Notes: generated from the letters alone by a model not told the origin. Positions 22,888 to 33,785 are shown, counted from the stretch's first letter. The stretch is 64,000 nucleotides of DNA from Prostheceraeus crozeri (GCA_907163375.1 CAJQUW010001853.1:62001-126000); one strand, 5' to 3'. Program-made: numbers and translations.

Positions 22888-23740
22888 CAGTCCTTGGCTG
22901 TTTGTAGTCGTGATGTACACCATTAGTGCCTCAAACAGAAGAGGACTACCAGACGAGCTGCAGAACACTGATGGCTTAGCTATCACAGTCAGCTCGAAAG
23001 AAGAAATGAAAGCAGGAATGCAACGCTGGTAGAGTGCTCTGGAGCAAATGGGCTTAGGGTGAACAGCAGGAAGACTGATAGTGTCGAGCAAGGATGGGAC
23101 CGAAAGGATTGATGTCCATGATGCTCGCGAAAGGGATATCACTCAGGCAAGTTGAGAGGTCTTGATATGTGGCTGCCATCATTAAACAGCAAGGAGGATG
23201 TACATGGGAAGTGATGGAAAGGGTGAAGAGAACACGGAGGAAATGTAGTCAGTGGAGTAGTTTGCGAAAAGAGGATGCCGAACACGATCAAAATGAAGGT
23301 GGGTAAGCTTATTGTCAGACCGATTCTGCTGTACAGGCTTGAGGTAATGACGAAGAAGAGAACGGATGAAAGAATATTGAACAAAACACAGAGGAGAATG
23401 CTTCGCTGGATAGGAGTAATATCGCTGCGTGAACATAGAACAAGTGCAGAACAACGTAGAAATCAGAAAGATAAAAGTCGCAAGTATTGTCGGAAAAGCA
23501 AGAGAAGCCAGATTAAGATTATGTTGGATAGGACACGTGTGGAGACCAGGAGAGGGGAAACATCCTGAGGAATGTGTGGGATGCTCCTGTGACCGGAGGA
23601 AGGAGCTGACGGCGGTAAGGCCTGGGGTTAGCAGATGTAATACAAAGGGACATAAAGGCAGTTTGAGGTTAAGAGGACGAGTGGAACGACAGAGCGCAAT
23701 GAAGAAGGCCATGCGGAGCGGCCAACCAGACATAAATGAT
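22888..23740 (+). mobile_element. LINE (RTE-like), right part after LTR insertion
   Basis: The LINE resumes after the second CAGTC. Changing frames give the post-catalytic region: RRMLRWIGV near 23390-23415, VASIVGKAREARLRLCWIGH and VWRPGEGK near 23480-23560, and a terminal WNDRAQ-like segment near 23680. This continues what is missing downstream of 18938 in the left part, which supports a single LINE copy of about 2.8 kb split by the LTR element. Confidence 0.8.
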
Positions 23741-23784
23741 AGTTCGAACAAGGTCGAATCGGCGAGGAAACTTACTGTGTACAA

Positions 23785-24015
23785 AGACCTGATTCAATCT
23801 GTTGTTAAGTGTAATGTTCTCCCCTGATGATTAGCAATTTTGGAAAAGATGAGGATGTTTTGTGGAAAAGTTCAACGACAAGCACATCGACTTATTTGTG
23901 GACAAGTATTCCTTTTTAATTCATTTCCAGACGTGAGAGCTCGACGGGGTAATGCAGCTGTAAAGCTTTTTCAGGAGATTAGAGGCAACACTTCTCATTC
24001 TCTTCATTCTCCATG
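23785..24015 (+). mobile_element. Second LINE C-terminal fragment
   Basis: One frame gives GKVQRQAHRLICGQ, then SFPDVRARRGNAAVKLFQEI and NTSHSLHSPCP. This is a LINE tail motif of a type different from the neighbouring RTE-like copy. It is only about 75 codons long and is not connected to a reverse transcriptase. Confidence 0.55.
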
Positions 24016-24229
24016 CCCCGTTTAGTCATACAACCGATATTTCAAACTTCAATTTCAAAATGACGCAGCTCTTTCTTTCCCATGACTGTTCAATCGCAGT
24101 ACACAGACAACTCGGGAGGAGTGATATGTTCTTGTTTTATTTTTTTGTGGAGACATACTGGTGCTGCCATTTTTGGCTTTTGAATTTCGCATTTCCATGC
24201 CTTCCTAGCATTGCACTTCCTTCCATATC

Positions 24230-24261
24230 CTTGATGAAGGCTGTGAAGCCAAAATATTGCA
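24230..24261 (+). ncRNA. Decayed hammerhead-like motif
   Basis: TTGATGAAGGCTGTGAAGCC followed by AAAAT has the hammerhead order of core TGATGA, a GGC/GCC stem and a purine core. The expected GAAA reads as AAAA, so it is probably inactive. Comparable motifs occur at 14877-14907 and 61425-61456. Confidence 0.35.
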
Positions 24262-24289
24262 GATCTTAATAGCACGACAAATGACAGCT

Positions 24290-26330
24290 TCTGGCTTCTA
24301 TATCAAGTTTAATAATTGCAAGTGGTGTTATCTTTGGGACAAGAAGTTCACAAACATTCACTTCTTTCAAAGGCTACTGATGAACACAGCTGTCACCTAC
24401 TGGTAAAAGCGCAAGTAGACTGAATACCTCAGCATGTGCAAGCAGAAATGAGACAACCAGTGGCAACTTCAGTGTATCTTTAAACAATCACTGCTTAAAA
24501 CAGAGTGCGTCACTAAAATGAAGTGCACATGTAGCTTGCTACAGACATGACATTTTTGAGAAATTCAAGGAATGAGTGCACAAGGGGTTTGGAGTGAAAG
24601 ACTTGAGGCATCGGGCAAGAATCTTCAGCCGATCTTTGCTGCACATTGTCGAAGCACCAGTTTTATGCCACCCAAGAGATAGTAGTTTAACTCTCTTGTT
24701 ATACAACATTGAAGTCTTCGCATCTTTCCATGGAATACTAGTCTAGTACAGTAAACAGCCATAGAAGCAGTGACCTATGTTAGACTATAACATGCATTAC
24801 AGAAACGAGAACGAATATTTAAGACGATAAAAACGTGCACAAGGCAACAAGTCGAATGAAGATCATTGTCAACTCTTTAAGTGTCAATTATGTTGTAATT
24901 GCAAGTGCTACACCTATACTTGAAGACATCAGAATGTAAAAAGTAAACATTAAACAATAGGCCTTCCTGCAGCAAATGTAGAAGTCACAATTCAGTCAGT
25001 CAAACTGGAGCAAAATCCAACTCAAGTATCTTTCATCAACGCACAAATAAATCAAAATCAAATGATTGCGAGTGAAGCTTTTGCCTACATGACCAGGAGT
25101 TAAACACTAGATAAGCCGGAATTATGCATGACAGTGAGCTATATGAATGCATATAAAGCCTCCTTGATTGAGACTTTTTCGTGACTCACTGAACACTTCA
25201 AGATGATGTATTTTACATGGCATGACTGGTACAAGTAGCAAATTCTTGCATTCTAATTAGGAAGATATTGACTGCGAAAAAATATTGACGTAAAAACGAG
25301 ATACTATTCAAGTTACATCTTTAAGACTACTTCAGATTGTCATAATTGATCTGATACATCGAATGTGGTTGATCAGCGAAATTACGAAATCATGGGTTGA
25401 GCTGTGATATTTTAGACGGCTATTCAACAGCATAAAATGTCGCAAAGAGTACCCTGTAGTTCAATGACTGATAAAATGGGTATATATATTTTGAAGTCCT
25501 ATACATTCCACTTAACTAAAGAATGTATGACAAATTGAATATATATTTGGATTATGTACATGTAAAGCGAAATGATTCTCTTAAATATCTAGAAACAAAT
25601 CTTTGTCTGATTTTATCTAATTGGATTGTAAGCATAGATCTTTCTCCTCAAATTTATATATTTTTGCATTAATGAACTCTTTGATTCCATCAACTTAGAA
25701 AAACAAAAAAAACACTAATTTTTCATGCTCCAGATAGACATCAAGAATTCTTTTTAGGGACAGCTTTTTATGTGACGCTATGCTACCCCCACCGAAAGAA
25801 CACTTGGCTACTGGCATTTTGTATAAAAAAAGGTCGGTGATATTTTCATGTGTATCAGTGAAAATATTACGAGTGAATTGTGAAGTCTGGCATCTGATTT
25901 GTAGAGAACTTGAGCAATGACGTATCAGTCATAGAAATCCGACTCTCGCTCTGTCTTAGTCTGAATGACAAACGACTAGATCAGGCAATAGCGGCCTGTT
26001 GAATTGTTACTTCCGTCGATCTTTTACCACCGATCTAGGACAAAATAATCGAATTACTGGAACATGCAGCAATAGCCGATTTTTGCCGCAAGTCGATCTA
26101 TTGTAAAGTGAGTTATTCTATCAAAGTGCTTCTACACTGGGGATGTGATAAACCGTGAATTGCCATTGCATTTGCATACCTGGAAGCAAAGGGAAGGCTC
26201 TGTTGCCCATAGGTTTGGTACCGGTGTCATCATAGAGTGAGCTCTTTATGGTGAGCACATTGTAGGTAGATGCAATAGCTGTCTTCGACTGCTTTGCTAC
26301 AATCTGCAACAGCCAATTCCCATCTCAGCT
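24290..26330. other. No gene recognised
   Basis: About 2 kb of AT-rich sequence. No exon with both splice sites, RNA gene or named repeat was seen on either strand. Confidence 0.4.
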
Positions 26331-26705
26331 GACAGAAGCGAAAGAACTTTCAAATACTAGTCCATCACTATAATTACTCTATGTTGATGTTGAAGGGAAA
26401 CAAGGAGTATTTCCTTCCCTGTACGTAATGCTGTGTCTCTGCATTCCTCTATGCTCATGTTAAAGCCTTGTATTCATTCCCATTGCATTGTTTTCATTAT
26501 TTTGTATTCTCACTCTCACTCCATTGTATTCTATGCCTTTGTCTGTCTGGACTAATTGTGAGCGATCACAACTGCGTTCACCATTGTTTATGCCAATATA
26601 TAAACCGCCGTCTTTCAATCAGAAAGCACGGTCTGGGATTTACTACAAAGAACTTGTTCTTTGGTCTTTGCATGATCTAGCTGATCATAGTTGGAAACCC
26701 TTACA
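26330..26705 (+). repeat. Candidate 5' LTR of Ty3/gypsy-like fossil
   Basis: A stretch upstream of the gag-like gene ends CCCTTACA and is followed after one base by TGGCGTCGCGCAG, a plausible primer-binding site because it begins TGG. It contains a TATA box (ATATATAAACC near 26596). The left edge is uncertain: TG starts occur near 26329 and 26382. No matching 3' LTR lies in the window, so the call rests on these signals only. Confidence 0.45.
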
Positions 26706-27096
26706 GTGGCGTCGCGCAGAGCGATTAGCAGCTTTGGGTTGTTGGACGTCGTGTGTAATAAGTGCCTAACACAAGTGCACCGGTGGCCTTGTGCACTTTG
26801 TGTACACGTTGGACTTTGTGAGTACCAGACATACGTGGTACGTGTTGGTGACGCCAGACATACGTGGTGTCGAAGGAAGGGCTAAAACACATTCACCCCT
26901 CTGCCGACGCGCAGCTCGCCTGAGAGCCGTCGGTCTTCCAAAACAGCCAGCTTCACTGACGCACAGCTCGCCTGAGAGCCGTCAGTTCTTCACAAATCCA
27001 ATCCTTCACAAGATTAAGCTTCTCTCTGTCTGTTTATTCCATTTCTACTCTCCTAAATCTGCCTTCTCATAGGAACCTAGGGACCTAAGTTTCAGC

Positions 27097-28640
27097 ATGG
27101 AGAACGCCAACGCTCTGGAGAAGATAGACGTCGCAGATCCAAAAGGAGTCGAGAACTGGCACGAGCGGTTCCACCAGTATGTGCTCACCAACGACAAGAT
27201 CGACCCTAAGAATGAGACGGCCTTCTACATCACCATGATTGGCAAGGACGCCTACGACCTGTTGAAGGACCTAGCCCTCCCAGACGCCCCTGGGTCGAAG
27301 ACTGTCACGGAGCTACAGACACTTCTCCTCAACTTTCTGAGGCCGGTGCAGTTCGAAGCGACAGAACGAGCGGTGTTCCACAACATCATCCGACGCCCAG
27401 ACCAACAGCTACGACAGTTCCTTCTTCAACTACAACGTCAAGCTGCGAGGTGCAACTTCGGTACTGAGCTCAACACTCAACTTCGGGACCGTATCGTCGC
27501 CGGAGTCAATGACCAGGAGATCCAGAAGCGCCTACTACGAGAGCCATCGTTGACCTACACCAGAGCGAAGAGCATCCTGGAGGACTGGGATGATGTTAAC
27601 AATGCGCTTTCAAGCCATCTCACCCAAGTCCACTTCACCAAGCCGAACCAACGGGCCGCACTGGGCCCTCAGCGGAACCAACTACGTTCAAGGTCACAGA
27701 AGAAACAGTTCCAATACTGTCACTCTCATCCACCACCTGCACCTTCAAGGACCTTCAATCCACGCCACCACCACAACCCTTCTGCGCAGCGACCTGCCCA
27801 CCATGTAAGCACTCCGAAGCCAGGCAAAGGTGCTTTAATCACCCCTTGCGACTCCTGCGGTGGTCCTCATCCACGACGAACTTGCCGCTTCCTCAAAGCG
27901 GTGTGCAACAAGTGCCAGCGAACGGGGCACATTGCCAGAGTCTGCCGGAGCTCCAGACAACAGCATCAAGCCAACGTTGCACGACTTCATACTGCAGCCT
28001 ACCCGGAGGAATCGACTGACGAGGTCGGAATCGACTACTGCTCCTTAATGGCTTCAACTACTACAGGATCCACCTCTGCTGATCCTCAATCGTTCGCGAC
28101 CAACTCGCCCCTGGTTAAGGAGTCCCACCTCTACCACCGAGTCACGTTCACACCGACAGGTAAACGTGCGGACTTCATCATCGACACTGGCAGTCCGGTA
28201 TCCTTCATGCCTCGGGATCAATTTCAACGGCTGTGCAGATCTTCAACTCTACTGTCCACCAACGACGGCATCCAGGGTGTGACCGGTTCACACATGATCA
28301 CTGAAGGCGAGTGTAAAGTACCCATTTGTGCCAGCAACGGAACTTCTGCTACGGTCCGGTTCTTAGTGAACAACTCCGGCTCTTCAGTACTTGGACGGTT
28401 CGACTGCAAACGACTGAAGATCTTGGAAGAAGTAACGGACCCCGACGTACCCGGTTCCACCACTGTTCGAATCAATGTTGCCAACGTCGTTCAGCCACAA
28501 CTTCCTGCTGCTATCTCGCGACTGATCCATCAGTCTGCAAACAACAAAGGTGGAATCAAGGTGAACCCAGTCTCCCTCGACGTTACGTGCGATCCCATCT
28601 TCCGGAAAGCCCGACCACCCGGGACGAGCAAACCGAATAA
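27097..28640 (+). pseudogene. gag-protease region of Ty3/gypsy-like fossil
   Basis: A long frame starts MENANALEKIDVADPKGVEN. It has a capsid-like region (FLRPVQFEATERAVFHNIIR, QLRQFLLQLQRQAARCNFG) at residues about 75-130, a basic linker, and two zinc knuckles (CDSCGGPHPRRTC and CNKCQRTGHIARVC) at about 250-285. A retroviral-type aspartic protease follows with FIIDTGSPVSFMP near residue 360. Sequence past about 28640 is unrelated AT-rich DNA. No reverse transcriptase follows here, but a same-strand piece lies at 54296-54680. The element is incomplete. Confidence 0.88.
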
Positions 28641-30214
28641 TTTTGTTAGAAGCTTGCTAGCTGTTTGCTAATTTTGTGAAAAATAGAAATTTTGAAAAAT
28701 TCCTACTATGTTTGCTAATTTTGTTAGAGGCCTACCAGTTTCTAAGCAAAATAATAAAATTATAAAAAACTTTTTAATTTTGTTAAATATTTATGAAATA
28801 TTAGTCAAATTATCTTAAATGTCAGAACAAAACATTAATTAAATACATGTTTTCAGATAAGATCTGATATGCCATCCAAAGCGCAGTGTGTTGTCAGGAG
28901 CATTAAACTTTTGATTGACACGAATCGATGAGAAATTGTCACAAAAGGCATTGATTCACTAATATCTCTCATTGAAGACCTGTGATTCGATGCTTGGTCA
29001 AATGAGCTTGAAAATAAGTTTCAGCACGAATGTAGCAATCAGATCTTGTGTTCGAAATTGTATGTTTTACTTCCATATTGCTTGTATGAATCTTGTGTAT
29101 TATCTTTGTGAAAACTACTCGATACGTCATGATATGAGCCTTAAATCGAAGAAACAGTTTAAGTCGTGTGAAATTTCACCATCTGAGATCCTATCGAACT
29201 GTAGTAATCGCTTCGAACTTGCTCTAATCGTTCTCAGGAAACGATAGGAATTCCCGTGACGAGAATCCTATATTGGGTGCTATATTTAGAAGTCTGTATA
29301 AGGCGCTCAGAGTTGCTACCATTTCCCGATGTTTCACGAGCGTGTCACGAGCATGTTGCACGAGTAATCAGTTTTCATGATTATTTCTAAAGCATTACTT
29401 TATTCTAATGCATCCCAACCTCTGCAATTACCTAATTTATATTTCTGACCTATTCTGAGAAGGGATTATCATGTCTTCAAGATGGCGAGCCTCCCGACTT
29501 CGAACATTGCAAAGCATTTCTTCGCCGCGCTCTACGTCTATCAGTCAGTTCACGGATTCCTCATGTAGTGTGTGGGTGTGATTCCGCTCGTCGAAGTGAA
29601 GACTGACGGCGCAGTTTTCTGTATTCATTGAAGATACTGTAATATGCATGTTGTCATCCTTTGTTTAAGATCATTAGCGTCGAGTGTCCAGATGGAGTGT
29701 ATATGGTGCGTCACTATTATTCAGACATGTGAGTAGCAAATAAATTGTATTTGTAAATCAGGTGTAAAAACAGATGACTTGAAAAAGCATTCTAAGCCAA
29801 CCATTCAAATTATAATGTCCTTCAATTACCAAATAAAATGTACATTCAGTTAAAGAATTAATCGTGTGATTCATCATGATAAGAGATGGAGACTTCGATC
29901 CTTGATGATGAGGCATATTTCCCAAAAATAGGGGTGGTAAATAAACATTAATTTCCTCCATTTAAAAAAATTGCAAGCGTTCTCCGGATTCTCGAATAGA
30001 ATCCGCAGCGTATGCGGCTGCCTTCCAGTGGGTGTTTCATTCGGGAGCTGGTTGGTACGATGATGATAGTGTCCCTCATCAAATCGTATCAAATCATAAG
30101 AAAGATAACTTCCTCTGAAATTCACCAGCATCGAGTATAGAGAGAGAATCCATATTCTATGGACAATCCTCACCATGACAGCGCGCACCGCTTAGCAATG
30201 TGCACAGCAGTCGT
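28641..30214. other. Flank of the Polinton; no gene recognised
   Basis: The sequence directly after the gypsy-like fossil starts with ATTTTGTTAG and has repeated TTTGCTAATTTTGTTAG words. The other side of the nest (just before 54296) ends TTTAACAAAA, a loose mirror of this start. The two flanks together may be an older element into which the Polinton inserted. A slightly GC-richer stretch near 29480-29640 has no supported exon. Confidence 0.4.
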
Positions 30215-30220
30215 CCCATG
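30215..30220. repeat. Polinton target-site duplication (left)
   Basis: CCCATG directly precedes the left TIR and is repeated directly after the right TIR (52467-52472). Six bases is the duplication size known for Polintons. Confidence 0.95.
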
Positions 30221-30491
30221 AGTAGTATTAAAAGGGCTCATACTGTCCCAGGATTAGTACATTTTGAATTTGAACCTAATGTACCGATTTGTTTTTTAAC
30301 TTGATCTTGTGGTTGTAGTCGTCTGTTATTTGAAGTGTTGATTGCGAACACAAGTGTACTGTTTTGTGTTATTTGTGAAGAGAATAGTGTAATGTGTTGA
30401 TGATGTGAGTTCGGTTAGGTACATTTAAATGTTCTAGAGTTGTTAATTTGAACATGAATGGCAAAGTGTGAGGATTGAAACGTTGAGGATC

Positions 30492-30845
30492 GCTGTAATT
30501 GTGTTGAGGATGAGTACGCAGATGTTCTAATTGTATTGAGGATGAATACATAATGTTCTAATTGTATTGAGGATGAGTACGTAATGTTCTAATTGTGTTG
30601 AGGATGAGTACGCAGATGTTCTAATTGTATTGAGGATGAGTACGCAGATGTTCTAATTGTATTGAGGATGAATACATAATGTTCTAATTGTATTGAGGAT
30701 GAGTACGTAATGTTCTAATTGTGTTGAGGATGAGTACGCAGATGTTCTAATTGTATTGAGGATGAATACATAATGTTCTAATTGTATTGAGGATGAGTAC
30801 GTAATGTTCTAATTGTGTTGAGGATGAGTACGCAGATGTTCTAAT
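30492..30845 (+). repeat. 31/32-bp minisatellite in left TIR
   Basis: Eleven units built on ATTGTRTTGAGGATGARTAC plus a variable end (GCAGATGTTCTA, ATAATGTTCTA or GTAATGTTCTA). The three unit types recur mostly in a fixed order, making a three-unit higher-order pattern. The right TIR has ten units in a different order. Confidence 0.9.
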
Positions 30846-30891
30846 GCTGAACTTGTTATTTTTTTTTTTGAATGATTATGTTGAAGGCTAT

Positions 30892-30957
30892 CTATCTATC
30901 TATCTATCTATCCATCTATCTATATATATATATATATATATATATCTATATATATTG
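30892..30957 (+). repeat. TATC / TA microsatellite in left TIR
   Basis: (TATC)n followed by (TA)n and a short mixed stretch. The matching right-hand tract (GATA)n is at about 51775-51833. Confidence 0.9.
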
Positions 30958-31100
30958 TATGCATGGAGAATTGTTTATTATTATCATTATGGTTTGTCTT
31001 CGATTGAGACAATTGTGACCATTGTGTCCATTGTGACCATTGAATCCTTCATTTCTATTTTGTGTTCTTTTGTCAAATTTCTATCACACTGTATATATAT

Positions 31101-31634
31101 ATGATGAATGGTCGTCCAACATCATGGATTGTTGCAAGAGATCTTGGTTTTTCATTGCGAGCTATAAAAACAGTTACAAACTTAAATGAAACCATCCGAG
31201 CTGGTGAACTAATTGAGCGGTTAATGGATTTACTTGAAAGTACTACAAGACTAAATTTAGATCACAGTTGGATAGAAGATTTTTCGCCATCAAATTATAA
31301 TGAGATACCTGAATTTAAGACAGCAATTTTGAAGCAGCGAGACGTGACTGGGAGATCAGAAGAGAGACATTCGTCAAAAATTATTTCTCCAAGTTCTTCG
31401 GCAGACCGTGGAATTCATTTGGATGAGAGGCGAAAATTGGAAAACGAGACATTTAAATTGCTGTGCGAAGTGAACTGTGTTGAATGCTTTGAACGACCAA
31501 GGTCCATTCTCTTGGTCCCATGTGAACACTTTGTTTTATGTTCTCATTGTTATGATAAACAGAATAATTATATAAAGAAATGTCCTCTTTGTCAAGGGTT
31601 TGTAACATCATATACGAATGTGTATAGATCATGA
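31101..31634 (+). CDS. UBA-RING protein of IAP type (Polinton cargo)
   Basis: 177 residues. Residues about 7-48 (TSWIVARDLGFSLRAIK, then LIERLMDLLES) match the UBA domain that lies between BIR and RING in inhibitor-of-apoptosis proteins. The C-terminus is a C3HC4 RING of the IAP sort: CVECFERPRSILLVPCEHF, then CSHCYDK and CPLC, followed by a short hydrophobic end. The middle is Ser-rich and probably unstructured. There is no BIR domain, so it would not bind caspases by the usual route. A likely role, by analogy, is as an E3 ubiquitin ligase or as a dimerising partner that interferes with host IAPs. It is the first gene inside the left TIR. The ATG at 31101 is chosen as the first methionine before the UBA domain. 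Confidence 0.8.
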   Translation: MMNGRPTSWIVARDLGFSLRAIKTVTNLNETIRAGELIERLMDLLESTTRLNLDHSWIEDFSPSNYNEIPEFKTAILKQRDVTGRSEERHSSKIISPSSSADRGIHLDERRKLENETFKLLCEVNCVECFERPRSILLVPCEHFVLCSHCYDKQNNYIKKCPLCQGFVTSYTNVYRS

Positions 31635-31680
31635 TGACTCATCAAGCTCGCTTTTCATTGGTCATTAATGCTTTAGCCTT

Positions 31681-31690
31681 GCTATAAGAG
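31681..31690 (+). promoter_or_regulatory. TATA-like box
   Basis: GCTATAAGAG lies 55-64 bases upstream of the ATG at 31745, with a CATTGGTC (inverted CCAAT-like) element about 25 bases further upstream. Position and sequence fit an RNA polymerase II TATA box for the following gene. Confidence 0.5.
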
Positions 31691-31744
31691 AGAGATAATG
31701 GTTCTCGTTTCACTCATTCATTCATTCATTGAACACGATTGAGC

Positions 31745-32356
31745 ATGACCTTCAGCAGCTATATCCCTGTAGCACTTGTTCATCAAGGCAAGAAATTCAA
31801 AGGATTTATACTTTATTGTAGTGACGACGTAACAGGTTACAAAGCTGACTTAGTAGATTTGATGGAGGACATTGTAAAATTCTTCAAGTGTGAAGACAAC
31901 GTTGAGGTGCAGAAAATCCTAATGAAAGCATTGATTGAAGTGCTGACAAGAGTGACCAAATTTTGGCTTGAAGAAGTGTTCCAACCACTAAGTGGAACTG
32001 AGACAATTCCTGCTCATTCTCGCTGTTATTGCTATAACAGAACGCGATATTTTAACACATGCCTGCATGACCTGATAACGTTCAGCCATTATGAAGAAGA
32101 TGGTGTAAAATTGAAAGTTGACGTATTTGTTGGTCCACCATCCGTCAGCATCAACGTGGCGGCGCTGGACCGAGATGACACTGCTAAGTTTCGAGCATAC
32201 TATGCGAATCTTCTGCGTTTGTACGCCCAAATGTCATGTTGTAGGTGTTGTCCCCTCTCGATGGACTTAATGAGTGATCTTAAACAGTTGATAATTGCAA
32301 CGAAACAAACCTTAAGTGACATTGATGACTATAAACTACCATCTGTCAATGTTTGA
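31745..32356 (+). CDS. Polinton protein of unknown function, 203 aa
   Basis: An open frame from MTFSSYIPVALVHQGKKFKG with no recognised domain. It has a mixed helix/strand pattern, a cluster of cysteines near the C-terminus (MSCCRCCPL) and a run of acidic and hydrophobic helices in the first third (DLVDLMEDIVKFFK). It lies between the UBA-RING gene and a small basic protein gene, all on the plus strand, and has its own TATA-like box upstream. It may be an accessory or a rapidly evolving capsid-associated protein; no evidence favours either. Confidence 0.6.
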   Translation: MTFSSYIPVALVHQGKKFKGFILYCSDDVTGYKADLVDLMEDIVKFFKCEDNVEVQKILMKALIEVLTRVTKFWLEEVFQPLSGTETIPAHSRCYCYNRTRYFNTCLHDLITFSHYEEDGVKLKVDVFVGPPSVSINVAALDRDDTAKFRAYYANLLRLYAQMSCCRCCPLSMDLMSDLKQLIIATKQTLSDIDDYKLPSVNV

Positions 32357-32484
32357 AGTGACATTGTGTATTACATGTATGTATTGAGCAACAATGCTAT
32401 TTGTAGTTTGAATTATCATCATTGTATGTATTAAGCAATAATGTTATTCGCTTTCTTCTCATTCATTGTCGTAAAAAAAGAAAT

Positions 32485-32880
32485 ATGGTTGTACAACGAA
32501 AACGACGGTCTTTTCCCCGAAAGAAACGGTCATTTAAACCTTCAAGTCAGTTTAAGAAGGCATTGCGGAAATTGAATAGAATACATAATAATCGGAGGAA
32601 GTGTGAATTAATTCAAAATTCAAGTGATGACTTCATACGTGATTTGGCCTTTACAATTCACAAGTGTCTTCCAATATACAAGCCTTTGTTGAATCCTAGG
32701 TCTATCAAAAACATTCGCAAATTTTCGAATCCTAGGGGTAGTGATAAAGTCAGGAGAAATATGATTCAACATGGAGGTGGTGGCTTTATGGATATGCTAA
32801 ATGACATCAGTAATAGTATTTCCAAAGTGCTGGACAGTCCTCTAGGAAGAATTATTACAGGTGTTGCACTGCTGGCATAG
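32485..32880 (+). CDS. Small basic Polinton protein, possible core or lytic type
   Basis: 131 residues from the ATG at 32485 (an in-frame ATG at 32422 would add 21). The N-terminus is very basic (VVQRKRRSFPRKKRSFKPS). The C-terminus is glycine-rich and then amphipathic to hydrophobic (GGGGFMDMLNDISNSISKVL, then GRIITGVALLA). This layout resembles small nucleic-acid-binding or membrane-active minor virion proteins such as adenovirus pVI or core proteins, but no homology is shown. It lies in the plus-strand run ahead of the ATPase. Confidence 0.55.
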   Translation: MVVQRKRRSFPRKKRSFKPSSQFKKALRKLNRIHNNRRKCELIQNSSDDFIRDLAFTIHKCLPIYKPLLNPRSIKNIRKFSNPRGSDKVRRNMIQHGGGGFMDMLNDISNSISKVLDSPLGRIITGVALLA

Positions 32881-32937
32881 AGCCAACAAATCAGAAGTCG
32901 ACACGTCATCGATTACTCATCGACATTGATTGAAGTC

Positions 32938-32945
32938 TATATAAG
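32938..32945 (+). promoter_or_regulatory. TATA box
   Basis: TATATAAG lies 67-74 bases upstream of the ATG at 33012, in a short gap free of coding sequence. It is a consensus RNA polymerase II TATA box. Confidence 0.6.
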
Positions 32946-33011
32946 ATAGGCGTGCGAGCTTTCAGTAGTCATTTTCAAGTGATCATCCGTCAGTGTGAGT
33001 ACAACAGCAAA

Positions 33012-33149
33012 ATGTCTCTTAAAATGCACGTAATTAAAGAAGAGGGCGACGTTGTTGATCGCGATCTCTTGAAATTTAGACCAACGCGTAAGGTTCAAGG
33101 AATCGGAAACACGTTTTATTTTCAAACGCTTAATTATGGTGATGATTGA
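33012..33149 (+). CDS. Small Polinton open frame, 45 aa
   Basis: MSLKMHVIKEEGDVVDRDLL... ends in TLNYGDD. It follows a consensus TATA box and precedes the gene at 33186 by 36 bases. It has no recognised domain. The TATA box could instead serve the next gene, making this an upstream open frame, so expression as a protein is uncertain. Confidence 0.4.
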   Translation: MSLKMHVIKEEGDVVDRDLLKFRPTRKVQGIGNTFYFQTLNYGDD

Positions 33150-33185
33150 TTATATTTACAAGTTCCATTTTTTCATAGCAATGGG

Positions 33186-33785
33186 ATGTCATCATCTAGC
33201 TACAGCAATCTAAGACAAATGCGAGTCACATTTCCTAAATGGCAGCAAACTATACTAAAAATGATTGATTCATTCGCAAAGGAATGTGTCGAACTACCTG
33301 ACAGTGCTCCGGTACATTGGAAGAAGAAGTTGGATGAAGGGAGTGGATTCAAAGATCTACCTGAGTTTGATACTCTCTTCTTAAAATTATCTGACCATTT
33401 CCAAGCGTTTGATGTGCTGTTAAACCCAATGGATTGTGATGATCTCAAGCGTGGGCGATACATGGGCTTGGTACACGTTACTGGACTTTACATTGGCGCT
33501 CATGGTTCAACTGGTAAATTGGCTTCTCTTCAGATGAAGGTTCTACAATTGGTTTATGAACCATTACCAATTGACAAGTGCTTAATTCATATTGAAGACA
33601 TTGCTACACCAAGTGAGCCGAAAGAATCAAACGATGGAAAAGAAGCCAAGGAGGTTGATGAAAGCAAGAAAAGGACGCGCAGATCGAGGGATAGCATGAA
33701 GCTAAAACTGAAGCGACAGGATGCACAACCTGACTTGAAGAGTTCCTTCGATTCTACCCTCGATGAAGACACTCAAATGTGGTAA
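33186..33785 (+). CDS. Polinton protein of unknown function, 199 aa
   Basis: The frame starts MSSSSYSNLRQMRVTFPKWQ. The first two-thirds look folded (FDTLFLKLSDHFQAFDVLLN, YMGLVHVTGLYIGAHGSTGK). The last third is highly charged, with KKRTRRSRDSMKLKLKR and an acidic tail ending DEDTQMW. The basic tract could be a nuclear signal or bind DNA. A polyadenylation-like AATAAA lies about 25 bases after the stop. It sits just upstream of the packaging ATPase. No family was recognised. Confidence 0.6.
   Translation: MSSSSYSNLRQMRVTFPKWQQTILKMIDSFAKECVELPDSAPVHWKKKLDEGSGFKDLPEFDTLFLKLSDHFQAFDVLLNPMDCDDLKRGRYMGLVHVTGLYIGAHGSTGKLASLQMKVLQLVYEPLPIDKCLIHIEDIATPSEPKESNDGKEAKEVDESKKRTRRSRDSMKLKLKRQDAQPDLKSSFDSTLDEDTQMW

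Larger units (their letters stand above)
30221..31078 (+). repeat. Polinton left terminal inverted repeat
   Basis: Complementary to 51655-52466. The first 288 bases show no mismatch by eye. Further in comes a 31/32-bp minisatellite, a TATC/TA microsatellite and a final 110-base unique part ending TTCTTTTGTCAAAT. The length difference from the right TIR comes mainly from repeat copy number in the two arrays. Confidence 0.95.

Noticed and set aside
29480-29640. Possible host promoter or first exon near AAGATGGCGAGCC
   Set aside because: It is slightly GC-rich with a start-like context, but the frame is short and no donor with a matching exon was found.
30844-31104. Protein-coding frame across the TATC microsatellite
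   Set aside because: The frame is made by the simple repeat in the TIR, and its mirror at 51650-51850 is open for the same reason.
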